A stretch of DNA of 64,000 bases from Nocardia colli (GTDB lineage Bacteria > Actinomycetota > Actinomycetes > Mycobacteriales > Mycobacteriaceae): contig NZ_VXLC01000003.1 of assembly GCF_008704205.1 (NCBI RefSeq), positions 372,001 to 436,000 of the forward strand. The letters are read 5' to 3'. The notes under the pieces were generated by a model, which was not told the origin of the DNA, made no database searches, and was given only the letters and a program-made list of their open reading frames with translations. Of this stretch, positions 1 to 9,572 are shown one piece after another. Both the position numbers and the translations under genes were made by a program. Position 1 is the stretch's first letter. Each line of letters begins with the position of its first letter.

Positions 1-1308
1 CACTCCGAGCCGGGCTATCTCGGCCACCCCGTCGCGGTTTACCGCGGCAAGGTGCTCGGCGGCAGCTCGGCGGTCAACGGGTCCGTCGCCGTTCGCGCTC
101 TTCCGTCCGATTTCGAGCGCTGGTCGAAGAGCGGACTCGAGGGTTGGTCGTACGAGGACCTGCTGCCCGCCTTCCGGGCGTTGGAGTCCACCAGTGCGGG
201 TGCGGACGCGCTGCACGGTCGCACCGGGCCCCTGCCCATCGAGCAGTTGACTCGCGAGGACCTCAGCCCGATGCAGCGGGCGTTCGTGGATGCCGCTCTC
301 GCCCAGGGTATTTCGGGTGTCGATGACTTCAACGGCGCCGACCCCGACGGCGTCGGCCCGTACCCGATGAACGTGCGCGACGGTGTCCGCGTCAATACCG
401 GCATGGCTTACCTGACCGAAGAGGTGCGCGCTCGCCCCAATCTCACGATCAGCGCCGGCCTGCTCGTCGACCGTGTGCTCTTCGAGGACGGGCGAGCGGT
501 GGGTGTCGTCCTCGCCGACGGCACCGAGGCGCGGGCCGACGAGGTGATCCTCAGCGCGGGCGCCTACGGCAGCGCCGCGATCCTGCTGCGCTCGGGCATC
601 GGCCCCGCCGCCGATCTTGCCGCCCTGGACATTCCGGTGGTCGCGGACCTGCCCGTCGGGCTGCGATTGCAGGATCACCCGTTCTACTACAACGCCTACG
701 CCGCCGACCCCGATCGCATCGGTGCGCAGACGCCGGTGATCGGCGCGAAGGTCTGGACCGGTAGTTCCGAAGCGGCCGAGGGCGAACTGGATCTGCACAT
801 CACCGCCACGCACCTGTTCGACCACACCACCAGCCCCACCGGCGTCGGGTTCGTGCTCGCGGTGGCACTGGTGCGCCCGCAGTCGCAAGGCACGCTGACC
901 CTGGTCAGCCGCGACCCGGCGGACGCGCCCCGGATCGAGCTCAACTTCCTCGCCGAGCCCGACGACCGCCGCCGCCTGATCGAGGGCATCGAACTCGCCC
1001 GCCGTCTCGGCGGCACCCTGCCGCTGGCCGAACTCGTTGTGCGCGAGCTGAATCCGGGTCCGCAGGCGGTGAGCGCCGCCGACCTCGAGGCCTCGATGCT
1101 CGCCACCCTGGACACCTACCACCACCCGACCTCCACCGCCCCGATGGGCGCGGACGACGATCCGACCGCGGTGACCGACCGGCTCGGCGCGGTGCGCGGT
1201 GTCCCCGGCCTGCGTGTGGTCGACGCCTCGATTTTCCCCGACGTCCCCTCCGCGGCGACCAACCTCACGGTCATCGCCGCTGCCGAACACATCGCCCGCC
1301 AGATCTGA
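1..1308 (+). CDS. GMC family oxidoreductase (5' end outside window)
   Basis: FAD-dependent glucose-methanol-choline oxidoreductase that oxidises an alcohol to an aldehyde. The frame is open from base 1, so the start and the N-terminal FAD Rossmann motif lie upstream of the window; 435 residues are visible. The GMC segment GKVLGGSSAVNG is at visible residues 17-28. The second GMC signature (GAYGSAAILLRSGIGP) is near 187-202. The C-terminal catalytic region has YHHPTSTAPMG near 373 and a final NLTVIAAAEHIA FAD segment. The stop is followed 15 bases later by the aldehyde dehydrogenase start, which suggests an alcohol-to-aldehyde-to-acid sequence. The substrate cannot be told; aliphatic, polyether and aromatic alcohols are all possible for this family. 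Confidence 0.93.
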   Translation, partial: HSEPGYLGHPVAVYRGKVLGGSSAVNGSVAVRALPSDFERWSKSGLEGWSYEDLLPAFRALESTSAGADALHGRTGPLPIEQLTREDLSPMQRAFVDAALAQGISGVDDFNGADPDGVGPYPMNVRDGVRVNTGMAYLTEEVRARPNLTISAGLLVDRVLFEDGRAVGVVLADGTEARADEVILSAGAYGSAAILLRSGIGPAADLAALDIPVVADLPVGLRLQDHPFYYNAYAADPDRIGAQTPVIGAKVWTGSSEAAEGELDLHITATHLFDHTTSPTGVGFVLAVALVRPQSQGTLTLVSRDPADAPRIELNFLAEPDDRRRLIEGIELARRLGGTLPLAELVVRELNPGPQAVSAADLEASMLATLDTYHHPTSTAPMGADDDPTAVTDRLGAVRGVPGLRVVDASIFPDVPSAATNLTVIAAAEHIARQI

Positions 1309-1323
1309 AGGAAAGACGTCACT

Positions 1324-2760
1324 GTGACCAATTCCGTTCTCCCGCACGCCCGCAACTACATCGACGGTCAGTGGACCGACTCCACCACGCACACCGAAAC
1401 TTTGAACCCGGCCACCGGTAAGGTGCTCGGCACCTTCGCCGACGCCGGCGCCGACGAGGCCCGGGCCGCAATCGCTGCCGCCCGAACCGCTTTCGACACC
1501 ACCGGCTGGGCCCGCGACCGAAATCTGCGGGCGAAGGCGCTGTTCGAGATGGCGGATCACCTCCAGGCCCGCCGCGAGGAATTCATCAGCCTGCTCGCCC
1601 GCGAGAATGGAAAGATCTTGGGCGACGCGACTTTCGAGGTCGACCTGACCGTCCCGAAGTTGCGGTACTACGCCGCGCTCGCGCTGAGCGATCACGGCGG
1701 CGCGGCCGAGGTCCGGCCCGGCCTTTACTCCATGACGCTTCGGGAACCCGCGGGTGTCGCCGGTGTCATCGCACCGTGGAATTCGCCACTGGTGCTTGCT
1801 GTTCGGTCGTTCGCCCCCGCCCTGGCCGCAGGCTGCACGGTGGTGCTGAAGCTGCCCGGTCAGACCGGCTTGATCAACGGTTTGATCAGCGAGCTGGTCG
1901 CGCAGACCCAGAGCCTGCCCGCCGGAGTCATGAACGTTTTCACCGAGTCCGGCAATGACGGTGCGCCGCTGCTCATTTCGTCACCCGACGTGGACGTGGT
2001 CAGCTACACCGGCTCGACCGCGGTCGGCCGGGCGATCATGGCGAACGCCGCGCCGACGCTCAAGCCGCTGTCGCTGGAACTCGGCGGCAAGAGCCCGATG
2101 ATCGTCTTCGACGACGCCGACCTCGACGCCGCGGTGCCGGTGCTGACCAAGGCGATCACCACCTTCACCGGCCAGTTCTGCATGACCGGTAGCCGAATCC
2201 TGGTGCAGCGCGGCGTCGCCGACGAACTGCGGCGCCGGATGGTCGCCGCGCTGGAAGCGGTGAAGGTCGGTCCCGGCGACGACCCGGACAGCGAGATGGG
2301 CGCGATGATCGATGAGCGCAACGCCGAGCGGGTCGAAGGCGTCGTCGCCGACGCCGCCGCGTACGCGACGGTGCTGGTGCGGGGTCGACGGGACGGCGCG
2401 TTCCTGCATCCGTCCCTCGTCGAGGTCGACGATCTGAATGCGCCCATCGTGCAGCACGAGGTATTCGGCCCGGTCGCCACCTTCGAGGTGTTCGATACCG
2501 AGGCGGAGGCGATCACTCGGGCCAATGCCACGGAATACGGTCTGGCGGCGTCGATCTGGACCCGCGACGTCGATCTGCCGCTGCGCGTCATGCGGGAGAT
2601 CAAGGCGGGCACGGTCTGGACCAACACCTGGGCCATCGTGCACGACATGTTCGAGGAGGGCGGCTTCAAACAGTCCGGTCTCGGCCGCCTCAACGGTCTG
2701 CGCGGTCTCGAAGAGTTCCAAGAGACAAAGCATTTCGTGCACGCGGCCGCGCGGGGCTGA
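1324..2760 (+). CDS. Aldehyde dehydrogenase (NAD(P)+-dependent)
   Basis: Oxidises an aldehyde to a carboxylate in the cytoplasm. At 478 residues it has normal ALDH-superfamily length. The conserved cofactor segment APWNSPL is present, the general-base Glu is in LELGGKSP (Glu252), and the catalytic Cys is in GQFCMTGSR (Cys286). GTG start, with AAGGAAAG about 10 bases upstream. It follows a GMC alcohol oxidase and is 2 bases from the next gene, so it probably handles the aldehyde made by that enzyme. Substrate unknown. Confidence 0.93.
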   Translation: MTNSVLPHARNYIDGQWTDSTTHTETLNPATGKVLGTFADAGADEARAAIAAARTAFDTTGWARDRNLRAKALFEMADHLQARREEFISLLARENGKILGDATFEVDLTVPKLRYYAALALSDHGGAAEVRPGLYSMTLREPAGVAGVIAPWNSPLVLAVRSFAPALAAGCTVVLKLPGQTGLINGLISELVAQTQSLPAGVMNVFTESGNDGAPLLISSPDVDVVSYTGSTAVGRAIMANAAPTLKPLSLELGGKSPMIVFDDADLDAAVPVLTKAITTFTGQFCMTGSRILVQRGVADELRRRMVAALEAVKVGPGDDPDSEMGAMIDERNAERVEGVVADAAAYATVLVRGRRDGAFLHPSLVEVDDLNAPIVQHEVFGPVATFEVFDTEAEAITRANATEYGLAASIWTRDVDLPLRVMREIKAGTVWTNTWAIVHDMFEEGGFKQSGLGRLNGLRGLEEFQETKHFVHAAARG

Positions 2761-2762
2761 GC

Positions 2763-3344
2763 ATGTCGTCCGTTGTCCTCGCGCATCGCGGGGATGTGGC
2801 GCTGATCGTGGCCCGAACGGTCGAACCGGGTCACGAGCAGCACTTCCAGGAGTGGGCGCGCGGGATCCTGGCGGCCGCCGCCACTACGGACGGCTACCTG
2901 GGCGGCGGCCTGTTCCATCCGGTCGCGGACGGTGACCCGTGGATCATCGTGCACCGCTTCCGGAATCAGGACGCGCTGCAAGCGTGGCTGGACTCGCCGC
3001 AGCGGGCCCGGTTCTTCGACAATTCCGCGGGACACCGGCACACCGAGGTCGCGCGGCGTGAGCTGACCGGCATGGAGACCTGGTTCGCGGACCTGAACCC
3101 CGCCGCGGTCGTCCCGCCGCGCTGGAAGATGGCGGCCAGCTCCGCTATCGGGATCTTCCCGATCTCCCTATTCGGCAGCGCGGTCCTCGCCCCGCACCTG
3201 ACCGCGCTGCCGCTGGTATTGCGGACCGCCGTCTTCGCCGCGCTGTTCAGCGTCCTGATGACCTACGCGTCCATGCCACTGGTGACCCGCGCACTGCGCC
3301 GCTGGCTCCGACCGAACATCAACCCCCACAAGGAGATTCCATGA
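2763..3344 (+). CDS. ABM-domain protein with C-terminal membrane anchor
   Basis: Residues about 10-105 look like an antibiotic-biosynthesis-monooxygenase (ABM) ferredoxin-fold domain (VARTVEPGHEQHFQEWA, then IIVHRFRNQDALQAW and an RARFF segment). Two hydrophobic segments follow (about 127-150 and 153-175) and a basic tail RRWLRP. This two-part layout, ABM plus transmembrane hairpin, occurs in an actinobacterial and proteobacterial family of unknown role. It is tightly packed: 2 bases after the ALDH stop and overlapping the next start by 4 bases. The ABM part could be a cofactor-free oxygenase or a small-molecule-binding domain. Function not established. Confidence 0.85.
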   Translation: MSSVVLAHRGDVALIVARTVEPGHEQHFQEWARGILAAAATTDGYLGGGLFHPVADGDPWIIVHRFRNQDALQAWLDSPQRARFFDNSAGHRHTEVARRELTGMETWFADLNPAAVVPPRWKMAASSAIGIFPISLFGSAVLAPHLTALPLVLRTAVFAALFSVLMTYASMPLVTRALRRWLRPNINPHKEIP

Positions 3345-3979
3345 CCACCGCAATCATCGGCACGGGCAACATCGGCAGTCGCCTCGCGGCCGACCTGATC
3401 GAGGGCGGCGTAGACCTGCTGCTCGCGGGCACCGACCTGGCCGGCACCCAGGCCCTCGTCGCGAAGCTCGGCGAGCGGGCGACCGCGGTCACCGTTGACC
3501 AGGCCGTCGACCAGGCGGACGTGATCATCTTCGCGGTCTGGCTCGACACCACCAAGCAGCTGCTTGCCGAATACGGTGACCAGCTGTCGGGCAAGATCCT
3601 GGTCGACCCGTCCAACCCGATCGCACCGGCCGGCGACGGCGGTTTCGTGAAGACGATCCCCGCCGACCAGTCCGCGGGCCAGATCCTGGCCGCCCTCGTC
3701 CCCGCGAACGCCAAGCTGGTCAAGGCCTTCGGCACGCTGTCCGCCGAGTCCCTCGGTTCCGCCTCCCGTCGGACACCCGAGCTCGCGGTCGGCTTCTACG
3801 CCGCGGACGACGAGGCGGCGGGCAAGACAGTCGCCGAGCTGATCACCGCGGCGGGGTTCGACCCCGTCCCGGTCGGCGGCCTCGACCAGTCCATCCGCAT
3901 CGAGGTCTTCGGCGACCTGCACGAGTTCGGCGCGCTCGGCAAGGTGGTCGGCCGCACCGCGGCGCTCGCCGCGCTCTGA
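3341..3979 (+). CDS. NAD(P)-binding protein, F420-dependent NADP reductase-like
   Basis: 212 residues with an N-terminal Rossmann motif (IIGTGNIGSRLAADL) and the overall shape of the NADP oxidoreductase/coenzyme F420-dependent family (DLAGTQALVAKLGERAT; DVIIFAVWLDTTKQLL; ILVDPSNPI; AFGTLSAESLG). Members move hydride between NADPH and F420 or act as small NADPH dehydrogenases. The start overlaps the upstream stop (ATGA), indicating translational coupling with the ABM-anchor gene. True F420 use cannot be proved from sequence, because many relatives do not use F420. Confidence 0.85.
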   Translation: MTTAIIGTGNIGSRLAADLIEGGVDLLLAGTDLAGTQALVAKLGERATAVTVDQAVDQADVIIFAVWLDTTKQLLAEYGDQLSGKILVDPSNPIAPAGDGGFVKTIPADQSAGQILAALVPANAKLVKAFGTLSAESLGSASRRTPELAVGFYAADDEAAGKTVAELITAAGFDPVPVGGLDQSIRIEVFGDLHEFGALGKVVGRTAALAAL

Positions 3980-4113
3980 CCTCGGACGCCGCCTTCGGCA
4001 CCGCGCTGAGCTGCGCGTTCAAAATCCGTTCAGTGGGCCTCGAGGCGCCGCCCGCATCATCTGTGCCGAGTGCCGGGCACCCGCGCGGCACTCGCTCTCA
4101 GACAAGGAAGTGC

Positions 4114-4734
4114 ATGAGTTCGGATATCAACGTCGCGATCATCTACTACTCGGCCACCGGCAGCGTGCACGCGCTGGCCCAGGCGTCCGCCGACGCCGCC
4201 GAGAAGCTGGGCGCGACCGTGCGGTTGCGCCGGGTGCACGAGCTGGCGCCGCCGGAGGCCATCGCCGCCAACCCGCGCTGGGCGGCGCACTTCGCGGCCA
4301 CCAGGGACATCCCGGAAGCCGTTGTCGGCGATATGGATTGGGCCGACGTCATCCTGTTCGGCTCGCCGACCCGGTTCGGCCTGCCCGCCGCTCAGCTCAA
4401 GCAGTACATCGACCTCGCGGGCGGACTGTGGGCGCGTGGCGGGCTGGTGAACAAGGTCTGCTCGGCGTTCACCTCGACCGGCACCGCGCACGGCGGCCAG
4501 GAGACCACGATCCTGGCCATCGCCAACACCTTCTACCACTGGGGCGCGATCATCGTCCCGCCCGGCTATGCCGACCCCATCCAGCACAAGTCCGGAAACC
4601 CTTACGGCACAAGCCATGTCTCGGACAACGGCGCGATCGTGCCGGGCGAGACCGAGCTGGCCGCGATGGAATTCCAGACCCGCCGCGCCGTCGAGGTGGC
4701 CGCGGCCCTGCACCGCGGCAAGGAAGTTCGGTAA
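4114..4734 (+). CDS. WrbA-type NAD(P)H:quinone oxidoreductase / flavodoxin-family protein
   Basis: 206 residues. Flavodoxin-type FMN phosphate loop near the N-terminus (YYSATGSVHALA), then FGSPTRFG and the WrbA-like block SAFTSTGTAHGGQETT followed by HWGAIIVPPGY. Such proteins reduce quinones by two electrons with NAD(P)H. I chose ATG 4114 because AAGGAAG lies just upstream and the flavodoxin beta-strand follows directly. The frame stays open upstream to 4033 without family similarity. The 134-base gap before it holds no clear gene. It may protect against quinones made by this operon. Confidence 0.9.
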   Translation: MSSDINVAIIYYSATGSVHALAQASADAAEKLGATVRLRRVHELAPPEAIAANPRWAAHFAATRDIPEAVVGDMDWADVILFGSPTRFGLPAAQLKQYIDLAGGLWARGGLVNKVCSAFTSTGTAHGGQETTILAIANTFYHWGAIIVPPGYADPIQHKSGNPYGTSHVSDNGAIVPGETELAAMEFQTRRAVEVAAALHRGKEVR

Positions 4735-4753
4735 CTCCAGCATGAGGAATGAC

Positions 4754-6271
4754 GTGAACCACGATTACATCGTTGTCGGCGCCGGCTCCGCGGGCGCGGT
4801 CGTCGCGCGCCGGCTGGTCGACGCGGGGCATCGGGTGTTGCTCCTGGAAGCCGGTCCCGCCGACCGCAATCCGGCGATCCACGACCCGTTACGCTCGGTC
4901 GAGCTGTGGGGCAGCGAGGTCGACTGGGCGTTCAGCACCGAGCCGCAGACCTATGCCGACGGCCGGTCGCTGCCGTGGCCGCGGGGCAAGACCCTCGGCG
5001 GCAGCAGCGCGTTCAACGGCATGATCTACGTCCGCGGTATCGCCGCCGACTACGACGCGTGGGCGTATCAGGGTGCGGCAGGCTGGGATTGGCGCGGCGT
5101 CGAGCCGTACTTCCGCCGCCTGGAGCGGTTCGAGGACGGTGCGGACGGCCGCGGCACCGACGGGCCGCAGTACGTGCAGCGCAACCCCGGACCGGATCCG
5201 CTGGTGCGGGCGTGGGTCGCGGCCGCGCAGGAGTACGGCCTGCCGTTCAACGACGACTACAACACCGGGGACATCACCGGCGTCAGCTACACCCAGCACA
5301 CCATTCGTGACCATCAGCGGCAGAGCACCTGGGTCGGCTACGGCCGCCCCGTGCAGGACAACCCCGACCTGACGGTGATCACCGGCGCGCAGACCACCCG
5401 CGTGCTGTTCGACGGAGATCAGGCGATCGGCGTCGAGTACCTGCGCGAAGGACTGCGCTACACCGCGTACGCCGACGCCGAGATCGTGCTCTCGGCAGGC
5501 GTTTTCGGCTCGCCGCAGCTGCTCATGCTCTCCGGCGTCGGCCCGGGGGAGCACCTGCGGTCGCTCGGCCTTCGGGTGCGTGCGGACCTGCCCGGCGTCG
5601 GGCAGAACCTGCAGGACCACTGGTCCAGCCCGCTGGTCTGGCGGTCCAAGCAGCCGGGTCCGGCGTGGGCCGCGCAGGGACTGGAGGCGCACTTCTTCGC
5701 CGGCACTCGCCCGGGTCTGATCGCGCCGGATATCCAGCCGCTGTTCCTGTCCTGGGTCTACCCGCTGCCGGGTGTCGAGCTGCCGGAACAGGGCTTCTCC
5801 GCGGTCGCGCAGCTGCTGCACCCGTACAGCCGGGGCGAATTGCGTTTGCGCTCTGCCGATCCCACCGCGGCGCCGATCCTGGACCCGCGCGTATTCGCCG
5901 ATCCGCGCGACCTCGAGACCCTCGTGGACAACCTGGAGATGCTGCGCGCGATCACCGCCCAGGACGCCATGCGGGACTGGGTCGACGGCGAGGCGGTACC
6001 GGGACCCGGCGTGCGCACGCGCGAGCAATGGCGCGATCACGCGCGCGCCACCGTCGTCAGCGGGCATCACCAAGTCGGCACGGCCCGAATGGGTCTGGAC
6101 GCCCACTCGGTCGTCGATCCGGAACTGCGGGTGCACGGCATCGCCGGCCTGCGCGTCGCCGATGCCTCGATCATGCCGACGCTGCCCAGCGGAAACACCA
6201 ACGGCCCCAGCATCATGATCGGCGAGAAGGCCGCCGACCTGATCCTCGATCGGGCGGTGGAACTCGGATGA
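4754..6271 (+). CDS. GMC family oxidoreductase (choline dehydrogenase-like)
   Basis: Complete GMC flavoprotein, 505 residues. FAD-binding [17 protein letters not shown] at the N-terminus, the [18 protein letters not shown] signature, the second signature [16 protein letters not shown], the catalytic C-terminal [10 protein letters not shown], and a final [18 protein letters not shown] prefer GTG 4754 because TGAGGA lies 5 bases upstream and the protein then begins [14 protein letters not shown] 4742 in the same frame has no good ribosome site. The stop overlaps the alcohol dehydrogenase start (ATGA). It is the second GMC enzyme in the operon and its substrate is unknown. Confidence 0.92.
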   Translation: MNHDYIVVGAGSAGAVVARRLVDAGHRVLLLEAGPADRNPAIHDPLRSVELWGSEVDWAFSTEPQTYADGRSLPWPRGKTLGGSSAFNGMIYVRGIAADYDAWAYQGAAGWDWRGVEPYFRRLERFEDGADGRGTDGPQYVQRNPGPDPLVRAWVAAAQEYGLPFNDDYNTGDITGVSYTQHTIRDHQRQSTWVGYGRPVQDNPDLTVITGAQTTRVLFDGDQAIGVEYLREGLRYTAYADAEIVLSAGVFGSPQLLMLSGVGPGEHLRSLGLRVRADLPGVGQNLQDHWSSPLVWRSKQPGPAWAAQGLEAHFFAGTRPGLIAPDIQPLFLSWVYPLPGVELPEQGFSAVAQLLHPYSRGELRLRSADPTAAPILDPRVFADPRDLETLVDNLEMLRAITAQDAMRDWVDGEAVPGPGVRTREQWRDHARATVVSGHHQVGTARMGLDAHSVVDPELRVHGIAGLRVADASIMPTLPSGNTNGPSIMIGEKAADLILDRAVELG

Positions 6272-7374
6272 CGACCACGATCACCGCGTCCGTCGCCCGC
6301 GAGGGCCTGGACGAATTCCGGGTAGAGCAACTGGAATTGGAAGATCCGCGGCCGGACGAGGTGCTCGTCCGTTACATCGCCTCGGGCTTGTGCCACACCG
6401 ATCTGGAGGCCGCGCGCGGCAATGTGCCGACGCCGCGGCCGGTCGTCCTCGGACACGAAGGCGCGGGCGAGGTCGTCGCGGTGGGCTCCGCGGTCACCGG
6501 TTTCGCGGCGGGCGACCGGGTGCTGCTGAGCCTGGACTCCTGCGGCACCTGCCTGAATTGCCTCAGCGGCCAGCCTGGTTACTGCGATCGCCACATTCCG
6601 CTGAACTTCCACGCGGCGCGCGCCGACGGTTCGGTGGGCTTGCGCGACGCCGCGGGCAAGCCGGTGCACGACCACTTCTTCGGGCAGTCCTCGCACGCCA
6701 CCCACGGTCTCGCGCATCCGCGCAGCCTGGTGAAGGTGGATTCGCGGACGCCGCTGGAGGTGCTCGCGCCGATGGGTTGCGGCGTGATCACCGGCGCCGG
6801 GGCGGTGCTGAACTCGCTGCGGGTGCAGGCCGGCAGCACGGTCGCCGTCTTCGGGGCGGGCGCGGTCGGGCTGAGCGCGGTACTGGCCGCGGTGGTCGCG
6901 GGCGCGGCGCAGCTCATCGTGGTCGACCGCAATGCCGAACGGCTCACGCTCGCAAGTGAACTCGGTGCCACCCACCTGGTGGATGCCACCGAGGCGGACG
7001 CGGCCGAAGCGGTGCGCGAGCTCACCGGCGGGCGCGGCGTGGACTACAGCGTCGAATCCACCGGCGTGCTCGCGGTGATGAACACCGCCATCGCCGCCCT
7101 CGCGCCGCTGGGGGCCGCGGCCATCCTCGGCGTCACCGCGCCCGAGGCGGCCCTGCAGGCGAACGTGTTCGAACTGCTGAAGGGCCGCACGGTCAGCGGG
7201 TCGGTGATGGGCCACCAGGCGCCGGGAGTGCTGATTCCACGGCTGCTGCGCCTGTACGAGGAGGGCCGATTCCCGGTGCATCGGCTGGTCCGCACCTACC
7301 CGCTGACCCAGATCAACACCGCCGTCGCCGACGTCAAAGCCGGCGCCACGGTGAAAGCGGTGCTCACCACATGA
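6268..7374 (+). CDS. Zinc-dependent alcohol dehydrogenase (MDR family)
   Basis: 368 residues, class III/aryl-alcohol dehydrogenase type. Catalytic zinc Cys in [22 protein letters not shown], the structural-zinc four-Cys lobe ([15 protein letters not shown]), and the nucleotide-binding [13 protein letters not shown]. It interconverts an alcohol and an aldehyde with NAD(H). The start overlaps the upstream GMC stop by 4 bases, so translation is coupled. With the ALDH it gives the operon a second route from alcohol to acid. Confidence 0.93.
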   Translation: MTTTITASVAREGLDEFRVEQLELEDPRPDEVLVRYIASGLCHTDLEAARGNVPTPRPVVLGHEGAGEVVAVGSAVTGFAAGDRVLLSLDSCGTCLNCLSGQPGYCDRHIPLNFHAARADGSVGLRDAAGKPVHDHFFGQSSHATHGLAHPRSLVKVDSRTPLEVLAPMGCGVITGAGAVLNSLRVQAGSTVAVFGAGAVGLSAVLAAVVAGAAQLIVVDRNAERLTLASELGATHLVDATEADAAEAVRELTGGRGVDYSVESTGVLAVMNTAIAALAPLGAAAILGVTAPEAALQANVFELLKGRTVSGSVMGHQAPGVLIPRLLRLYEEGRFPVHRLVRTYPLTQINTAVADVKAGATVKAVLTT

Positions 7375-7424
7375 CCCGCACGCAAGACCTGACCACTGGA
7401 TTCACTACGAAAGGCACATCGACC

Positions 7425-8258
7425 ATGAAGACCAAGCGCACTCGCGTCGGCCGCACCATGCTCATCGGCATGGCGGTCGCGCTGAGCATGGCCGCGACCG
7501 CGTGCTCGGCCAAGGCCGACAACAGCCCGGCCGCCGACCAGTCGTTCGAGAAGCCGTCGGTGCTGCTCGTGCACGGCGCGTTCGCCGACGGCTCCAGCTG
7601 GAGCAAGGTGGCCGAGAAGCTGCAGCGGGACGGCTACCGGGTCACCACCGCCGCGGTCCCGCTGCGCGGCCTGACCTACGACGCCGCCTACATCCGCGGT
7701 GTGCTGGACGGCATGCCGGGCAAGACCATCGTGGTCGGTCACTCCTACGGCGGCGCGGTCATCACCAATGCCGCGACCGGCTCGCCCAAGGCCGCCGGAC
7801 TGGTCTACATCGCCGCGTTCGCCCCCGACAAGGGCGAAACCCTCGGTGAGCTGGACGGGCGTTTCGGCGGCCCGGCCAGCAAGATCGCCGGGCCGCGCGA
7901 GTACCCGCTGCCGGACGGCAAGGGCAACGCGCCCGAACTGGTCATCGCGCAGGACAAGTTCGGCGAGTTCTTCGCCCAGGACCTGCCCGCCACCGACGCG
8001 GCGGTCCTCGCGGCCGGGCAGCGGCCCATCGCGGTCGCCGCGTTCACCGATCCGTCCGCGGAACCGGCCTGGAAGACGGTGCCGAGCTGGACCCTCGTGG
8101 CCACGGACGACAAGATGATCCCGCCGGCCGGACAGCGCGAGATGGCCGCCCGGATCAAGGCCACGGTCGTCGAGCACGCGGGCAGCCACGCCATCGCGCT
8201 GTCGCAGCCGCAGGCCGTGGTCGACATCATCGAATCCGCGGCCGCCAAGACCGCCTGA
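7425..8258 (+). CDS. Exported alpha/beta hydrolase, probable lipoprotein
   Basis: 277 residues from ATG 7425, preceded by CGAAAGG. A basic, hydrophobic leader (MKTKRTRVGRTMLIGM...) ends in MAATAC, a plausible lipobox, so the protein is probably anchored outside the membrane. The mature part is an alpha/beta hydrolase: VLLVHGAFADGSSW (oxyanion-hole loop), nucleophile elbow VGHSYGGAV, and a late His in HAGSHAIALSQP. Resembles the short salicylate-esterase-like hydrolases. The upstream dehydrogenase ends 50 bases before this start. The open frame could begin at 7371, but that would spoil the signal peptide. Confidence 0.88.
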   Translation: MKTKRTRVGRTMLIGMAVALSMAATACSAKADNSPAADQSFEKPSVLLVHGAFADGSSWSKVAEKLQRDGYRVTTAAVPLRGLTYDAAYIRGVLDGMPGKTIVVGHSYGGAVITNAATGSPKAAGLVYIAAFAPDKGETLGELDGRFGGPASKIAGPREYPLPDGKGNAPELVIAQDKFGEFFAQDLPATDAAVLAAGQRPIAVAAFTDPSAEPAWKTVPSWTLVATDDKMIPPAGQREMAARIKATVVEHAGSHAIALSQPQAVVDIIESAAAKTA

Positions 8259-8337
8259 TCGGCGCCCGGCACGCCGGATATGGGCGGGCGATACCGGTCG
8301 GCTGTAATAGTCCGCCGGTATCACCGATAGTCAGGGC

Positions 8338-8664
8338 ATGAAACGAGTACTCGCGTGCGTAGGTATCGGTGCCGCTGCTCTGCTGTTCGCTGCTCCGATC
8401 GCCTCCGCTGACCCTGACGCCGACGCCACGCTTGCCAACCGGCACGACTGGTCCGGTGAGTTCATGTCGCAGAACAACCTGCGCCTGTCGTCGCGGATCG
8501 TGATCAGTCCGTACGGCACCAGCCGGCCGATCATGTGCAGTGGCGGGGACGGGCACTATTCGCTGTTCCCGTACGACTGCACGCAGAACGACGACAACGG
8601 TGTTCCGCACCAGCTGGACCGCGTCATCGCCCTCGGCGGCGGCGGTGTCTGGCTGTACCGCTGA
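8338..8664 (+). CDS. Small secreted protein of unknown function
   Basis: 108 residues with a clear Sec signal peptide (MKRVLACVGIGAAALLFAAP, probable cleavage after IASA). The mature part of about 85 residues has two Cys (in IMCSGGDG and YDCTQND) that could form a disulfide. Family not recognised; small exported proteins like this are common in Nocardia-type genomes. It stands alone and is followed by a strong terminator. Confidence 0.75.
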   Translation: MKRVLACVGIGAAALLFAAPIASADPDADATLANRHDWSGEFMSQNNLRLSSRIVISPYGTSRPIMCSGGDGHYSLFPYDCTQNDDNGVPHQLDRVIALGGGGVWLYR

Positions 8665-8676
8665 CCGTGTCGAACT

Positions 8677-8708
8677 GAAGGTCCCGCCTGTTCGCAGGCG
8701 GGACCTTC
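8677..8708. terminator. Strong stem-loop terminator between convergent genes
   Basis: Perfect 14-bp stem (GAAGGTCCCGCCTG and its complement) with a TTCG tetraloop, then ATTCTGTT. It lies between the converging secreted-protein gene and the acetyltransferase gene and probably works in both directions. Confidence 0.9.
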
Positions 8709-8715
8709 ATTCTGT

Positions 8716-9294
8716 TCAGGGGCGGTCGGGCTGACCGGACAGGTCACCGGGCAGCAAACTGAACAGCACGGAGTCGCGGCGCTCGTCCTGGGCCCGCATA
8801 TGCGAGCGCAGGATGCCCTCGCGGACGAATCCGGCACGCTCGGCGACGCGCTGGGAGGCGAGGTTGTCCGGCGAGCAGGTCAGTTCCAGACGGGCGATGT
8901 CGAGTGCCTCGAAGGCCCAATGTGCCAGCAGCCGAACGGTTCTGGTGGCCGCACCGCGTCCGCGGGCCGGTGGCGCGAGCCAGTAGCCCACGCCGGCCCG
9001 CTGCTGGTCGAGGTCGATGTCGTAGACCGAGCAGCCGCCCCAGACGTGCCGCGGATCGGCGGCGTCGACGATGGCGAGGCTGAGTTTGCGGCCGCGCTCC
9101 CGATCGCGCGTCTCCTGCGCGAAGGTCTCACGTACGCGCGCCTCGGTGATCGGTTCGGCGGACAGCAGCGAGAAGCGGCGGAACTCCGGGTCGGCGTACC
9201 CGGCCAGCCGTTGATGCAGGTCGGAGGCCCGCCAAAGCCGTAGCGCGACAACGTTATCGCTGAGCGGCGGGTCGGGAATCGGTAGATCCGGCAT
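8716..9294 (-). CDS. GNAT family N-acetyltransferase (RimJ/RimL type)
   Basis: 192 residues from the ATG ending at 9294. GNAT pattern: VALRLWRASDL at the start, VGYWLAPPARGRGAATRTVRLL as the acetyl-CoA pyrophosphate loop, and the RimJ-like LTCSPDNLASQRVAERAGF followed by EGILRSH. It would acetylate an amine, either a protein N-terminus or a small molecule. The open frame reaches 9375, but the upstream extension does not look like family sequence. Confidence 0.88.
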   Translation of the reverse strand: MPDLPIPDPPLSDNVVALRLWRASDLHQRLAGYADPEFRRFSLLSAEPITEARVRETFAQETRDRERGRKLSLAIVDAADPRHVWGGCSVYDIDLDQQRAGVGYWLAPPARGRGAATRTVRLLAHWAFEALDIARLELTCSPDNLASQRVAERAGFVREGILRSHMRAQDERRDSVLFSLLPGDLSGQPDRP

Positions 9295-9371
9295 GATTCG
9301 AACGGTAGCCGCCATGACGCTGCGTGCCCACCGGCCCGAGGTGCACAGGTCGGACCGGTACGGGCGGCTGT

Positions 9372-9572
9372 TCACTCGGCCGCCCTGGTGCGGAACGACC
9401 AGAGGAAGACCGGGAAGTAGTTGCCGTCGAGTTCGACGTTGTAGCCGGTCGGATCGAAGTGTTCGTAGCCACTCAGGCGGGGTACCTTGACCGGTGCGGA
9501 CACCTGGGCCTCGTCGATCTGCCAGAGTTCCGGTTCGCCGGAAGGTCCGCCGACCAGAACGATTTCGATCAT
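9372..9572 (-). CDS. Small DUF5988-like protein
   Basis: About 66 residues (MIEIVLVGGPSGEPELW..., ...VKVPRLSGYEHFDPTGY..., ...PVFLWSFRTRAAE). The pattern VLVGGP, KVP..GYEHF and PVF.W..RTR..E matches what I know of DUF5988, short actinobacterial proteins often near specialised-metabolism genes. Function unknown. ATG at 9572 was chosen so the protein begins MIEIVLVGG; GTG or ATG codons a few residues upstream are possible. It may be co-transcribed with the acetyltransferase downstream. Confidence 0.7.
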   Translation of the reverse strand: MIEIVLVGGPSGEPELWQIDEAQVSAPVKVPRLSGYEHFDPTGYNVELDGNYFPVFLWSFRTRAAE

